Source of the DNA: Anaerohalosphaera lusitana | GTDB lineage: Bacteria > Planctomycetota > Phycisphaerae > Sedimentisphaerales > Anaerohalosphaeraceae | Direction: 5' to 3' | Length of the DNA stretch: 64,000 nt | NCBI RefSeq assembly: GCF_002007645.1 | Contig: NZ_CP019791.1 | Span: 930,001-994,000, forward strand | In this document: in pieces, positions 1-9,306 of the stretch | Layout of the letters: each line of letters starts with the position of its first letter | Position numbering within the stretch: position 1 is the first letter of the stretch | Notes under the pieces: generated by a model | Seen by the model: the letters and a program-made list of their open reading frames with translations, nothing else | Databases searched by the model: none | What the model was told of the DNA's origin: nothing | Translations under genes and position numbers: made by a program

Positions 1-130
1 TTATCGCGCGCTGGCTGGGCATGGCGAGTTTTGCTTTTATATGTGCGCGTGGGAAGATCTTGCCGTCGGCGTGTGCGGCGGCTGGGAGGATCAGTGTCAG
101 CAGTAATGCGGTTGTGATCAGCTTTTTCAT
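1..130 (-). CDS. N-terminus of an exported protein (cut by window edge)
   Basis: The first 43 codons of a minus-strand gene lie here; the rest is outside the window. It opens MKKLITTALLLTLILP and continues to an AHA site, a clear Sec signal peptide, so the product is probably secreted or periplasmic. The mature part starts DGKIFPRAHIKAKLAMPSQR. This faintly recalls the start of DUF2330-type proteins, but too little is present to name it. It lies about 50 bp downstream of the transglutaminase gene in the same direction and may be its operon partner. Confidence 0.6.
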   Translation of the reverse strand, partial: MKKLITTALLLTLILPAAAHADGKIFPRAHIKAKLAMPSQRAI

Positions 131-180
131 GATTGCCTCTGCGCGGAATCGTTTTGCGAATTATTGTTTGCCGGGTGTTT

Positions 181-1665
181 TTATTCGAGCTGGGCGGCGG
201 TTATGCGGAAGTAACCGAGGGTGTTCTGGATGTTGAGGAAGTCGCCTGGTTCGCCGTCGCCTCTGCCGAGGATTATTCGGCCGACGGAGCAGCCTCGGGA
301 AGCTTTTCTGGTGGCGTCGAGTCCGACCCATTGGCCGTTGACGTATGCTTCGGACCATGCGTGTCCGCCGAAGACCTGTTCGGAGCCGAAGAGGCCGTCG
401 ACGTAGAGCAGGCCGGTGACGACGCGTGAGGGGATTCCGACGGCGCGGCACATTGCGGTGGTGAGGACGGCGTGTTCGGTGCAGTCGCCCTGTTTGCTTT
501 GTGCGACTTCGGCGGCGGATGCGTAGCCTACGGAGAGGTCCTTTGCGGTGATGTAGCCGTGGACGAATCGTTCGATCTTTTTGACGGCCTGGGCGGTGGT
601 TTCGCAGTCCTTCGTGGCCTGCTGTGCGAGCTGTTTTATGGTTTCGTCTTCGGACTGGACGTATCGGCTGGACTCGAGGGCGGCGAGAAGCGTTTCGTCA
701 TCGCCGGTGTAGGGGAAGGTTCCGCCGGCGGGGGTTGCTTTGGTGACTTCGACGATGAGGCTTCCGTTTGCTTTTTGCATGACGCTTTGGCCTGGGCCCG
801 CGGGGATCCAGAGGTCGCCTTTTTTGAGGGATTCGATCGTGTAGACAGCGCGGGTTTTGTCGCCGAGGTTGGTGAGGCGGGTTGGGCTCTTGATGAGCAT
901 TTTGTTCATGAAGTCGAGGGTGTCGTTTGGGCTGAGTGCGAATTCTTTTGTGCAGGAGATGAGTTCGAGCTTCATGCCCATCATGGCGGTGACGACTTTT
1001 ACGGGCATCATGTCATCGCCTACGACGTGGTTTTCGGTGGTGATGCTGCCGGTGGGAGCCTGGATGGTGCTGTATATTTTGCGGGCGTCGATGACCTTGC
1101 CGAAGAGGTCGATCTGTTCGATGGGGCCGAGCTTATTGTGCATGGGTACGACCTGGAGCATGGAGGGGTCGAAATACTTGACGGTGAAGGTGTCGCCTTC
1201 TTCAAAGTCGTGCTGCTTGACGTAGAGGGCTATGCCTTCGTCCATGAGGGCATCTTCGGGTAGGGGGATGATCTTTTCTTCGGTTCGGCCCATGGAGGTT
1301 ATTTCGGCGACGAAGTTGCCGTCTTCGTTTACGCGGCCGGTGGTTTGCTGTCCGAAGCCGCCGGCGTTCATGCTGGATTCGAAGCTGAGGGGTTTGCCGT
1401 CGGATGTTTCGACGGTTTTGATGGACATGGATATGCCGACGTCGGTTCCCATTCGGTTCATGGTCATTGACATTTGGGTGGTGTGGGTGACGCGGTCGTC
1501 CTGCTGGAGGCGGGTCATAGCGGCGTGGCCGATCTTGTTGCCGTCGACGAGGACGGCGAAGTAAATTTTTTCTTCATCGGCGGGGGCGGTTTCGGACTGG
1601 GCCGCGAGCATCGGGGTTGAGCATATCGCGAGGAGCAGGAAGAAGGTGATTGTCTTTTTGAACAT
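181..1665 (-). CDS. Secreted transglutaminase-like protein, copy 1
   Basis: This 494-residue protein has an N-terminal signal peptide (about residues 1-22, ending MLAAQ), an unassigned beta-rich region, and a C-terminal transglutaminase-like (papain-fold) domain. The expected triad is visible: Cys395 in GDCTEHA, His435 in GGHAWSEA and Asp450 in GLDATR. Proteins of this superfamily hydrolyse or cross-link peptide amides; the substrate here is unknown. The next gene upstream in the same direction (1690-3147) is a clear paralogue with the same layout, so the pair arose by tandem duplication and is probably co-transcribed. The start is ATG at 1665. Confidence 0.85.
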   Translation of the reverse strand: MFKKTITFFLLLAICSTPMLAAQSETAPADEEKIYFAVLVDGNKIGHAAMTRLQQDDRVTHTTQMSMTMNRMGTDVGISMSIKTVETSDGKPLSFESSMNAGGFGQQTTGRVNEDGNFVAEITSMGRTEEKIIPLPEDALMDEGIALYVKQHDFEEGDTFTVKYFDPSMLQVVPMHNKLGPIEQIDLFGKVIDARKIYSTIQAPTGSITTENHVVGDDMMPVKVVTAMMGMKLELISCTKEFALSPNDTLDFMNKMLIKSPTRLTNLGDKTRAVYTIESLKKGDLWIPAGPGQSVMQKANGSLIVEVTKATPAGGTFPYTGDDETLLAALESSRYVQSEDETIKQLAQQATKDCETTAQAVKKIERFVHGYITAKDLSVGYASAAEVAQSKQGDCTEHAVLTTAMCRAVGIPSRVVTGLLYVDGLFGSEQVFGGHAWSEAYVNGQWVGLDATRKASRGCSVGRIILGRGDGEPGDFLNIQNTLGYFRITAAQLE

Positions 1666-1689
1666 ATTTTTCCTTTCGTGTGTCTGGTT

Positions 1690-3147
1690 TTATTCGGTTT
1701 CGATGCTCTGAATTTTGAAATAGCCTATGGATCTGTACATGCCCATGTAGTCGGCGGGGTCTCCATCGCCTTTTCCAAATGCGACATGACCTATGTTCCA
1801 GCCGGTCGGGTGAGTGGGATCCAGGCCTACCCATTGGCCGTTGACGTATGCTTCGCACCATGCATGTAGCCAGAATGCTTTTTGCATGTAGACGATGCCC
1901 ATGACGACGCGTGCGGGTATTCCGGCAGCACGGCACATGCCTGTTGCGAGCAGTGCGTGTTCGGTGCAGTCGCCCAGTCCGGTTCTGGCGACTTCGGCGG
2001 CTGAGGCGTAGCCGATGGACAGGTCATTCTCGGATACATAGCTGTAGACAAAGCGTTCGATCTCTTTTACGGCCTGGGCGGCGGTTTCACAGTCGGTGAC
2101 GGCTTTGTTTGCAAGTTCTTTGATCTTTTCATCATCTTTCTGGATATACGTGCTGGCTTTAAGTGCGTCGAGCAGGTCGGAGTCGTCGCCATCGTATGGA
2201 AAGGTTCCGCCGGTCATTTCGGCTTTGGATACTTCGATTATTGTGGTGCCGTCAGCTTTTCGCATTACGCTTTGGCGGGGGCCTGCGTGGAAGTGCAGTT
2301 TGCGGTCGGTGAGCGGTTTTATGACGTATTTTGCGGTTGTCTTTCTGGAGAGGTCCTTGAGCCAGGTCGGACTTGGTATCAAGACGCGTTCGATAATATC
2401 GTATTTTTCGTTCTCACTGAGAGCCTCACCCCTGGTGCATATCGCCGTTTCCATTTTCATGCCCATCTGGGGGGAGACGTCTCTGATGAGCTTGAAGTCT
2501 TCGTTTGCGTAGTAGGCTGTGTACGGCATGGCGGCTGTGGAGCATTTCATGAGAGTGTCGATCCGTGTTGCCCGCAGGTTTTTGCCTTCAGCTTCAATTT
2601 CCTGCTCTTCTCCGACGCGAACTTTCATGGGCACCGCGTCTTGAAAGAGGGGTTCGAACATGTGGACAGTGAATGTATCGCCTCTGGTCAGGCCGTTGTT
2701 TTTGATGTGTAGAAAAAGCCCTTCGTCCATGACCGTGTCTTCGGGGAGGGGGATCCGGCGGGTGGTCGTGCGGCTCGTCGATATGGTTTTGATGTTCATG
2801 ACGCCATTGTCTACCGTGCCTATGTTCCTGCGTACATCGCCGCCGGAAGACTGTTCGTATTCGAATGCTATCGGCTTGCCTGTGAGGGTTTCGACAATCT
2901 TTTCTTTTTCGATTACCTTTGTATCGGTTCCCAGTCGCGTCATGATATAGTTGGTTTCAGTTGTGTTGGTAATCTTGCCGTCGGATATGTGCCTGGTTTT
3001 AACCATGTGACCGACTTTATGGCCGTCGAATAGAAGTTTGTAGTAGTGGGTCTGCTTTTCACTGCCGGCGGGCGTATTTTCTGCGGCGGGGAGGAGGGGA
3101 GATATGACAATAAAGGTCAGAATTGCGAGAATTATCTGTCTGGTCAT
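1690..3147 (-). CDS. Secreted transglutaminase-like protein, copy 2
   Basis: This 485-residue paralogue of the 181-1665 product has a signal peptide MTRQIILAILTFIVISPLLP and a C-terminal transglutaminase-like domain. The triad is Cys394 (GDCTEHA), His428 (WLHAWCEA) and Asp443 (GLDPTH). The reading frame is open for another 113 codons upstream, but that stretch lacks a signal peptide and would overlap the divergent gene at 3305. I therefore place the start at the ATG ending at 3147, which begins a proper signal sequence and has a weak AAGG upstream. It lies 24 bp ahead of its paralogue. Confidence 0.85.
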   Translation of the reverse strand: MTRQIILAILTFIVISPLLPAAENTPAGSEKQTHYYKLLFDGHKVGHMVKTRHISDGKITNTTETNYIMTRLGTDTKVIEKEKIVETLTGKPIAFEYEQSSGGDVRRNIGTVDNGVMNIKTISTSRTTTRRIPLPEDTVMDEGLFLHIKNNGLTRGDTFTVHMFEPLFQDAVPMKVRVGEEQEIEAEGKNLRATRIDTLMKCSTAAMPYTAYYANEDFKLIRDVSPQMGMKMETAICTRGEALSENEKYDIIERVLIPSPTWLKDLSRKTTAKYVIKPLTDRKLHFHAGPRQSVMRKADGTTIIEVSKAEMTGGTFPYDGDDSDLLDALKASTYIQKDDEKIKELANKAVTDCETAAQAVKEIERFVYSYVSENDLSIGYASAAEVARTGLGDCTEHALLATGMCRAAGIPARVVMGIVYMQKAFWLHAWCEAYVNGQWVGLDPTHPTGWNIGHVAFGKGDGDPADYMGMYRSIGYFKIQSIETE

Positions 3148-3304
3148 TTTAGCAGCCTTTTTGTAAGAATGAGTGTTAATTGCGTGTGATTGTATCTTTT
3201 TTGGTTTGCATTTTCCAGATAAAAGCTTTGGGATACAAAATTTAATAGCCTTTAAGATGTGAAAACAGTACAATAACTGTTTTGGTGGTTTTTGTGAGGT
3301 GTTT

Positions 3305-3649
3305 ATGGGTGAAAATGCTGTGAGAGATGTGTTTGGCAGGGGGGAGCTGCCGTGGGATAGGGTTGCGCGGGTTTTTGCGCTGCTTTTTGCGGCGACGCTG
3401 CTGCTTGCGGGGGCAGGGGGGATCTGGATCACGGGGCAGAATCGGACGCTGATCAATTCGAACGAGGCGCTTACCGAGACGAACAAGTCACTGACGGCGG
3501 AGGTGGAGAGGTTCAGCGGTGAGTTGGCGGAGCGTGAGGCGGAGATCGAGAGGCTGGAGGAGCGGGTCGACGAGCTGGAGGGTGAGGTATTGCGGCTGAA
3601 GGTGCAGAATGCTTCGCTGAGGGCGAAGGCGGGGGAAGGGGCGGAGTAG
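3305..3649 (+). CDS. Small membrane-anchored coiled-coil protein
   Basis: A 114-residue protein with one transmembrane segment at about residues 18-40 (VARVFALLFAATLLLAGAGG). After it comes a long charged heptad-rich region (ERFSGELAEREAEIERLEER) that should form a coiled coil. The layout, short inner segment, one TM helix and an outer coiled coil, recalls FtsB/FtsL-type division proteins. Its place just before murE would suit that, but no diagnostic motif is seen and the link is inference. ATG 3305 is chosen because GAGG lies 5 nt upstream; a GTG at 3299 is also possible. Confidence 0.65.
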   Translation: MGENAVRDVFGRGELPWDRVARVFALLFAATLLLAGAGGIWITGQNRTLINSNEALTETNKSLTAEVERFSGELAEREAEIERLEERVDELEGEVLRLKVQNASLRAKAGEGAE

Positions 3650-3928
3650 GGTTAAGGGCTTATGGGTGCTGGAGTTGGCGGTCGGATTTGTGCGGGAACT
3701 GCCTGCGTGACCCGACTTCGGGGGGATTTTTGTGTTCGGGTTCACAAAAATAGTTTCGGTGTGGGTTCTGACTTCTTGCAATAATTTTTTCTTTAGTTAA
3801 AATGCTCCACACACGAAATACAGGGTGTAGAGTGCGTGGTGCCTTCCGATAATTCTGACCAGGGTTTCTCGCGGTGTTTCTGCACTCGATCTAGTTGAAA
3901 ATATGGCACAAATCAAGGTATATAAAAT

Positions 3929-5350
3929 ATGACTTTTACCCAGTTGCTGACGTTGGTCCAGGAATCACAGGATAAGATAGGCGTCTGCTCGGATTCGAGA
4001 CAGGTTACGGAAGGTGATGTTTTTGTGGCTGTGGCGGGCAGTAATGTTGACGGGCACGAGTACATCGGGCAGGCGATAGAGAAGGGCGCGGGTTACGTGG
4101 TTGCCCAGCGCGAGCCCTCGACGAACGGTGTGCCGGTTGTGATGGTCGACGACAGCGCGAAGGCACTGGGTGAGCTGGCGCAGGCGCGGTACGGCAACCC
4201 TGCGTCGCGGATGACGAGCCTGGCGGTTACGGGGACGAACGGCAAGACGACGGTTGCTTATATCGTGCGTTCGATCATATCCTGCACGCCTCACAAGTGC
4301 GGGATGATCGGGACGGTGCAGTATGATACGACGGCTCGGGAGGAATCGGCATCGCTGACGACGCCGGACTCGCTGCAGATCGCTCGGCTTACGAATGAGA
4401 TGGTTGAGAATAATGCGAGGTTCATGGCGATAGAGGCGTCGAGTCATGCGCTGGATCAGGAGAGGCTGGCGGGGCTGAAGTTTACTGCGGCTGCGTTTAC
4501 GAATCTGTCGGGTGATCATCTGGACTATCACGAGAGCGAGGAAGAGTACCTGGCGGCGAAGACGAAGCTTTTCAGGAATCTGCCGATGCATGCTGTGGCT
4601 GTGCTGAACGCGGGTTCGCCGCATGCGAGGAAGATCGCGGCTGAGACGAAGGCGCGGGTGCTGTGGTACGGCATCGACAGGCATGCGGATATTATCGCGA
4701 GCATTCACAAGATGGACGCGGACGGGACGACGTACGGGCTGCACTTCAACGGACATTCGCAGCCGATCAGGACGAAGCTGCTGGGCAAGCATAACGTGGC
4801 TAATCAGCTCGCGGCGGCGGGGCTGTGTATTGCGGCTGGGTTCGATCTGAATACGGTCGCACGCGGTATCGAGCGGCTGGAGAGGATACCGGGCAGGCTC
4901 GATCCGGTGGAGTCGGACAAGCCTTTCAAGGTGCTGGTGGATTACGCTCATACGGACGATGCGCTGGCGAATGTGCTGGCGACGCTGCGGCCGATATGCG
5001 AGGGGGAGCTGACTGTCGTGTTCGGCGCGGGCGGGGATCGGGACAAGACGAAGCGGGCGCGGATGGCGAAGGTCGCGGAGGAGAAGGCGGACAGTATCTA
5101 TGTGACGTCGGACAATCCGCGGACGGAGGATCCGGGGCAGATCATCGATGATATTTTGGCGGGGTTTGCGGATGCGGATAAGGTGACGGTCGAGCAGGAC
5201 CGCAAGAAGGCGATCGAGCTGGCGGTGAAGAACGCCAAGGCGGGGGATGTGGTGCTGATCGCGGGCAAGGGGCATGAGACGTACCAGGTGCTGGGAACAG
5301 AGCGGATCGATTTTGATGATCGTGAAGTGGCCGCGGCGGTTATGGGGTAG
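3929..5350 (+). CDS. murE: UDP-MurNAc-tripeptide synthetase MurE
   Basis: Adds the third residue of the peptidoglycan stem peptide to UDP-MurNAc-L-Ala-D-Glu in the cytoplasm, using ATP. The 473 residues show the Mur ligase order: an N-terminal substrate domain with SDSRQVTEGDVFVAVAG, the ATP loop GTNGKTT at 102-108, central-domain motifs IEASSHALDQER and NLSGDHLDYH, and a C-terminal domain. The DNPR motif at 395-398 is typical of enzymes that add meso-diaminopimelate. Length is normal. TTGAAA and TATATA boxes 18 bp apart sit at 3895-3924, so close to the ATG that the message might be almost leaderless. murF and mraY lie 4-6 kb downstream, separated by two unrelated genes. Confidence 0.97.
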   Translation: MTFTQLLTLVQESQDKIGVCSDSRQVTEGDVFVAVAGSNVDGHEYIGQAIEKGAGYVVAQREPSTNGVPVVMVDDSAKALGELAQARYGNPASRMTSLAVTGTNGKTTVAYIVRSIISCTPHKCGMIGTVQYDTTAREESASLTTPDSLQIARLTNEMVENNARFMAIEASSHALDQERLAGLKFTAAAFTNLSGDHLDYHESEEEYLAAKTKLFRNLPMHAVAVLNAGSPHARKIAAETKARVLWYGIDRHADIIASIHKMDADGTTYGLHFNGHSQPIRTKLLGKHNVANQLAAAGLCIAAGFDLNTVARGIERLERIPGRLDPVESDKPFKVLVDYAHTDDALANVLATLRPICEGELTVVFGAGGDRDKTKRARMAKVAEEKADSIYVTSDNPRTEDPGQIIDDILAGFADADKVTVEQDRKKAIELAVKNAKAGDVVLIAGKGHETYQVLGTERIDFDDREVAAAVMG

Positions 5351-5529
5351 GAAAAGTCCGAGATGAAGTGGTACGGGTTGACTTATGTCATGTGCTCGTT
5401 TCTAACTAAGCCGACTTCGGCACAAAATCGACAGCAGAGAACGATCATTGTACTAGGTTGGACCTCCTTTATGGGACTATCGAATTTAGAAAGGGTTGGT
5501 TTCCTGCTGATTTTTATTCTTCTCTTTGG

Positions 5530-7308
5530 CTACTCCATCCCTTCGAGCCAGTATTCAGCAAGAATAGATAGATCGGTCAGATTAACGGTATCGTCATAGT
5601 TTGTGTCTACTGCTAGATATTTGCGTAAAAGAGGATATGTTTGCGCTTCCTCGATATTCCAAACTGAAACCAAATCCCACCCGGCATTTACAAAAGTATC
5701 AATTGTTTTCATTTGTTCAGTTGAAATACCTTTTGCCCCTGTACCGCCTGCACTGGTAGTCATATTGGATGTTTCAATATTCCAAAAACTATTGATGACA
5801 TTACCCTCAAAGTTCCATCCTACGAGGCCCCCGACATCGTGACTTGTAGTCTCCGCTGAGACTGGACCAGTAGAATAACAGCCGGATACATTGCCTTCGT
5901 TGTTGTCCCCAACCAATCCACCAATACGGCTACCAATGCCCATAACTGAAGCTGTTGAATAACTGGAATAAATATTGCCCTTAAGATTGTCCCCTACCAG
6001 GCCCCCAATATAATGACTCCCTATAACTGATCCAACCGAAAAGCTGCGTTCAATATATCCGCTGTTAAAACCCACTAGCCCACCAGCTCCGTCGCTGGTG
6101 GTTTCAACGTTGCTGGAAGAATAGCAAGTTTTTATTATGGCATAATCGCTATTATAACCTAGTAATCCTCCAATGTGTCGATTGGTTGCGTTGACAGAGC
6201 CCGTGGAATAACTATCCAGAACATTTCCTCCATTTGCGTATCCAAGCAGGCCACCGACATATTCGATTCCGTTAGTTAATCCTGTCGTATAGCATCCTGA
6301 TATGGTGCCGTAATGTTTATAACCAAGCAGACCTCCTGAATAATTGCCAGAGGCGGTGACCAGGCTTTCTGAATAAGAGGATTCGATATCTCCGTAGTAA
6401 CTGTAACCTATGAGACCACCTGTATAAGTAGCTCCGTATACTTCGCCAAAAGATGAACTGTCCGACACAGTTCCTCCATAGCTGTTATACCCAAGTAGCC
6501 CGCCTGAGTATGGTCCACTGGCATTTACATCGCTCGTTGAACACCCGTTGGTTATAGTGGCATAGTTCGCATTTGCGCCGACCAAGCCACCCACAAATTC
6601 CACGCCGTCTACCGTTCCTTCTGAAGAACAATTGTGAATTGTTCCATCGTTGAGACCGACAAGTCCCCCAATATATGAAGCTGAGTTATTAACGGTACAA
6701 ATAGAAGAACAGCTTTTTATTTCAGCGTTATAATTACGACCGATTAATCCGCCCACTTGTTCGTTTCCATTAACAGTTCCCGACGACGAATTGTCTAATA
6801 ATTCACAGTTAGAAATACTTCCAGCCAATACTCCGACATAGTTCTGCCCTATAATTGAAACGTTAGTTATATTTAAATTTTTAACAGATGCTGGTGAACT
6901 TATTAAGCCAAACAGGCCGCAAATGTCTGCACCGTTAATAGATAACTTGCTTATGGTATGATCGGCGCCGTCAAATATGCCCTGATACTCTGTGCCCTGA
7001 AAACCATTGTTAGAACTGTCTGTATCGGGTGCAATTGGGGCATGAGTATAAATAATCCTTCCCGGTAAATTTGGGTCGAGGTCCAAATCACATTCGAGAC
7101 GGGTCTGGACTTCGGCGCGCCAGTAACGTGTATCTCCGCAAAACTCTTGGAAGTCTTCAAAATCTTCAATCAGATACGGGTATTGTTCGGAGCCATCAGG
7201 TTTGTTCTCTATGCCATAAGATGCTTCTCCCATGTCTCCATCAATAGCTAAGACACAGCTAGACACAATTGCTAAAATGGTGATGATGAATGTTTGCTTA
7301 TTTCCCAT
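5530..7308 (-). CDS. Secreted GLUG-repeat protein with C-terminal dockerin-like segment
   Basis: A 592-residue protein with a signal peptide (MGNKQTFIITILAIVSSCVL) and many copies of the GLUG motif (variants of VGGLVGxNxGxIxxCYSTG) from about 120 to 545. Such repeats form a right-handed beta-helix-like surface domain. A stretch with GISTEQMKT follows, and the C-terminus is dockerin-like (DTNYDDTVNLTDLSILAEYW). GLUG proteins are usually cell-surface adhesins; the ligand is unknown. The gene points against the mur genes, is richer in A+T than its neighbours, and splits murE from murF. It therefore looks like a later insertion into the cluster. Confidence 0.85.
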   Translation of the reverse strand: MGNKQTFIITILAIVSSCVLAIDGDMGEASYGIENKPDGSEQYPYLIEDFEDFQEFCGDTRYWRAEVQTRLECDLDLDPNLPGRIIYTHAPIAPDTDSSNNGFQGTEYQGIFDGADHTISKLSINGADICGLFGLISSPASVKNLNITNVSIIGQNYVGVLAGSISNCELLDNSSSGTVNGNEQVGGLIGRNYNAEIKSCSSICTVNNSASYIGGLVGLNDGTIHNCSSEGTVDGVEFVGGLVGANANYATITNGCSTSDVNASGPYSGGLLGYNSYGGTVSDSSSFGEVYGATYTGGLIGYSYYGDIESSYSESLVTASGNYSGGLLGYKHYGTISGCYTTGLTNGIEYVGGLLGYANGGNVLDSYSTGSVNATNRHIGGLLGYNSDYAIIKTCYSSSNVETTSDGAGGLVGFNSGYIERSFSVGSVIGSHYIGGLVGDNLKGNIYSSYSTASVMGIGSRIGGLVGDNNEGNVSGCYSTGPVSAETTSHDVGGLVGWNFEGNVINSFWNIETSNMTTSAGGTGAKGISTEQMKTIDTFVNAGWDLVSVWNIEEAQTYPLLRKYLAVDTNYDDTVNLTDLSILAEYWLEGME

Positions 7309-7852
7309 CTCTCTCTCCTTCCCAAAAAAGTTAATTTATTTATATAATGCCAGTTCAGTGAAGATATTCAGGTGCACAGAAGCTACCCCTTAAATGGCGT
7401 TGGTCTAGCAGTAATGTCCCTTTTTAGTAGCAACAATTCTCCATAGATTCCACCATGAGAAATCCTCCCACTGACCTTTGTAAGTACAATGCTACGAAAT
7501 CTAAATGAAATTTCAACTATGATTTTGCTCTTTTGTACTGACATTTCCGAATCATATGGTGAGATGTATTTATGCTTGATCCATCGATAAAACTGAAAAG
7601 TCCACTACGGTTAGCCAATAAAAAAATCTATATCTAGATTACTCTTAGCTTCTGCAAGTGAAATGGTACAATTATTCCAGTGAGAGCTAACAATTATTCA
7701 ATTATGTCCATGATGCACTACAAGGAGATGGGGAGACTGTTGATTCTGGTGAGCTTTAGCAGTTTCAGAGCAACCTAAGGTCTGCTTGCAAAATAGTTCA
7801 TGTTTCGCTAAGATGTTTTGGTGGGGTTTATCTTTGTTTTTTGGAGCGAGTT
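7309..7852. other. Divergent intergenic region, nothing recognised
   Basis: These 544 bp separate the divergent GLUG and sulfatase genes and must hold promoters for both. The stretch is A+T rich compared with the sulfatase. I see no gene, tRNA, strong hairpin or repeat in it. Confidence 0.5.
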
Positions 7853-9304
7853 ATGTGTGATTGGGTTGTTGGTCGTCGGGAGTTTCTTAAGGGTTTGGGG
7901 CTTGGGGCGGTTTGTCTGGGTTTGTCGCCTGTTTTGGGGGCGGTTGGTGGGTCTTCGGGCAAGAAGGGTAAGCCGAATGTGTTGTTTATTGCGGTGGACG
8001 ATCTTCGGCCCGAGCTGGGGTGTTACGGGCAGGGGCATATCAAGTCGCCGAATATCGATCGGTTGGCGGATACGGGTACGCTGTTCAGGCGGGCGTACTG
8101 CAATGTGCCGGTGTGCGGGCCATCGCGGGTGAGTCTGATGACGGGGCTGCGCGTTGGGTCGGGGGCGTGGAAGACGGCGGGGATCAAACGGGAGTTTACT
8201 TCGTTGCCCGCATATTTCAAGCGGAACGGGTATACGGCTGTTTCCAACGGCAAGATATTTCACCATATGCATGACCGGGAAGAGGACTGGTCGCGTGAGC
8301 CGTGGCGGTCGGTGCCTATTTATCACGGGGGAAACTGGGCGAAGTATAACAAGAACGGGCTTTGGCAGGACGAAGAGTCGGGTGAGCATATCAATCCGTC
8401 GAAGGGGCGGGGGCCTTATTATGAGTGTGCGGATGTGGAGGATGACGCGTACCAGGACGGGAAACTGGCTGAGAAGGCGGTCAGGGATATGCGGGAGCTT
8501 GCAAGTGCGGATGAGCCTTTCTTTTTGGCGTGCGGGTTCTGGCGGCCTCATCTGCCTTTGAACGCGCCGAAGAAGTACTGGGATATGTACGATGCGGAGG
8601 AGATAGAGCTGGCGGATAATCGGTTCCGGCCGAAGAATCTGCCTAAGCAGGTGCGGAACTCGGGTGAGATATTTCAGTATTCCGAGGTGCGGGAGGGGTT
8701 CAATTCGTATGAGTTCCATCGGCGGACGCGGCATGCTTATTATGCGTGTGTGAGCTATGTCGATGCGCAGATCGGCAAGCTGCTGGATGAGCTGGATCGG
8801 CTGGGGATCGCGGACAATACGATCGTGGTGCTTTGGGGAGATCATGGATGGCACCTGGGTGAGCATGATTTCTGGGGCAAGCACAACACGCTGAACAATG
8901 CGCTGCAGTCGCCGCTGATCGTGCGTGATCCGCGGGGTGAGGCGGGGGCGACGGATTCGCTGGCGGAGTTTGTGGATGTTTATCCGACGCTGTGTGAGCT
9001 GGCGGGGGTTGCGGTGCCGGACCATTTGGACGGAAAGAGCCTGGCGGGTGTGATGAAGGATACTGATGTGCGGATTCATGATGCTGTGTTCGCTCGGTGG
9101 GGCGATGCGGTGGCGATGAAGACGGATAGGTACCTGTATACGGAGTGGGTCAAGGGCGGCGAGACGACGGGACGGATGCTGTTCGACCATAAAAATGACC
9201 CGGAGGAGAACATTAACATAGCCGAAAAGCCGGAAAATGCCGAACTTGTAAAGAGGCTGAGCGGAAAAGTTCACGAGCATTTACGGATTTTGAGCGATAA
9301 GTAG
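7853..9304 (+). CDS. Tat-exported type I sulfatase (iduronate-2-sulfatase-like)
   Basis: Hydrolyses sulfate esters, probably on sulfated polysaccharide, outside the cytoplasm. The 483-residue protein starts with a twin-arginine signal (GRREFLKGLGLGA). The metal-binding NVLFIAVDDLRPELGCYG follows. The formylglycine motif C-G-P-S-R has its cysteine at residue 88, so a separate maturase is needed. GDHGWHLGEHDFWGK and a C-terminal FDHKNDPEENIN match the iduronate-2-sulfatase-like group. ATG 7853 has GGAG 6 nt upstream; TTG 7841 is less likely. The stop is only 2 bp before murF, so this catabolic gene and an essential wall gene are translationally coupled. Confidence 0.93.
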   Translation: MCDWVVGRREFLKGLGLGAVCLGLSPVLGAVGGSSGKKGKPNVLFIAVDDLRPELGCYGQGHIKSPNIDRLADTGTLFRRAYCNVPVCGPSRVSLMTGLRVGSGAWKTAGIKREFTSLPAYFKRNGYTAVSNGKIFHHMHDREEDWSREPWRSVPIYHGGNWAKYNKNGLWQDEESGEHINPSKGRGPYYECADVEDDAYQDGKLAEKAVRDMRELASADEPFFLACGFWRPHLPLNAPKKYWDMYDAEEIELADNRFRPKNLPKQVRNSGEIFQYSEVREGFNSYEFHRRTRHAYYACVSYVDAQIGKLLDELDRLGIADNTIVVLWGDHGWHLGEHDFWGKHNTLNNALQSPLIVRDPRGEAGATDSLAEFVDVYPTLCELAGVAVPDHLDGKSLAGVMKDTDVRIHDAVFARWGDAVAMKTDRYLYTEWVKGGETTGRMLFDHKNDPEENINIAEKPENAELVKRLSGKVHEHLRILSDK

Positions 9305-9306
9305 AT

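Noticed and set aside
472-1263. Long plus-strand open frame opposite the first transglutaminase gene
   Set aside because: Its frame is complementary to a gene with signal peptide and catalytic triad, its composition is odd, and it has no ribosome site or domain.
3965-5275. 436-codon minus-strand open frame inside murE
   Set aside because: An Arg/His/Pro-rich shadow of a clear murE caused by its G+C-rich codons; no start signal.
7808-9280. 490-codon minus-strand open frame inside the sulfatase gene
   Set aside because: Arg/Pro-rich shadow of a gene with Tat signal and sulfatase motifs.
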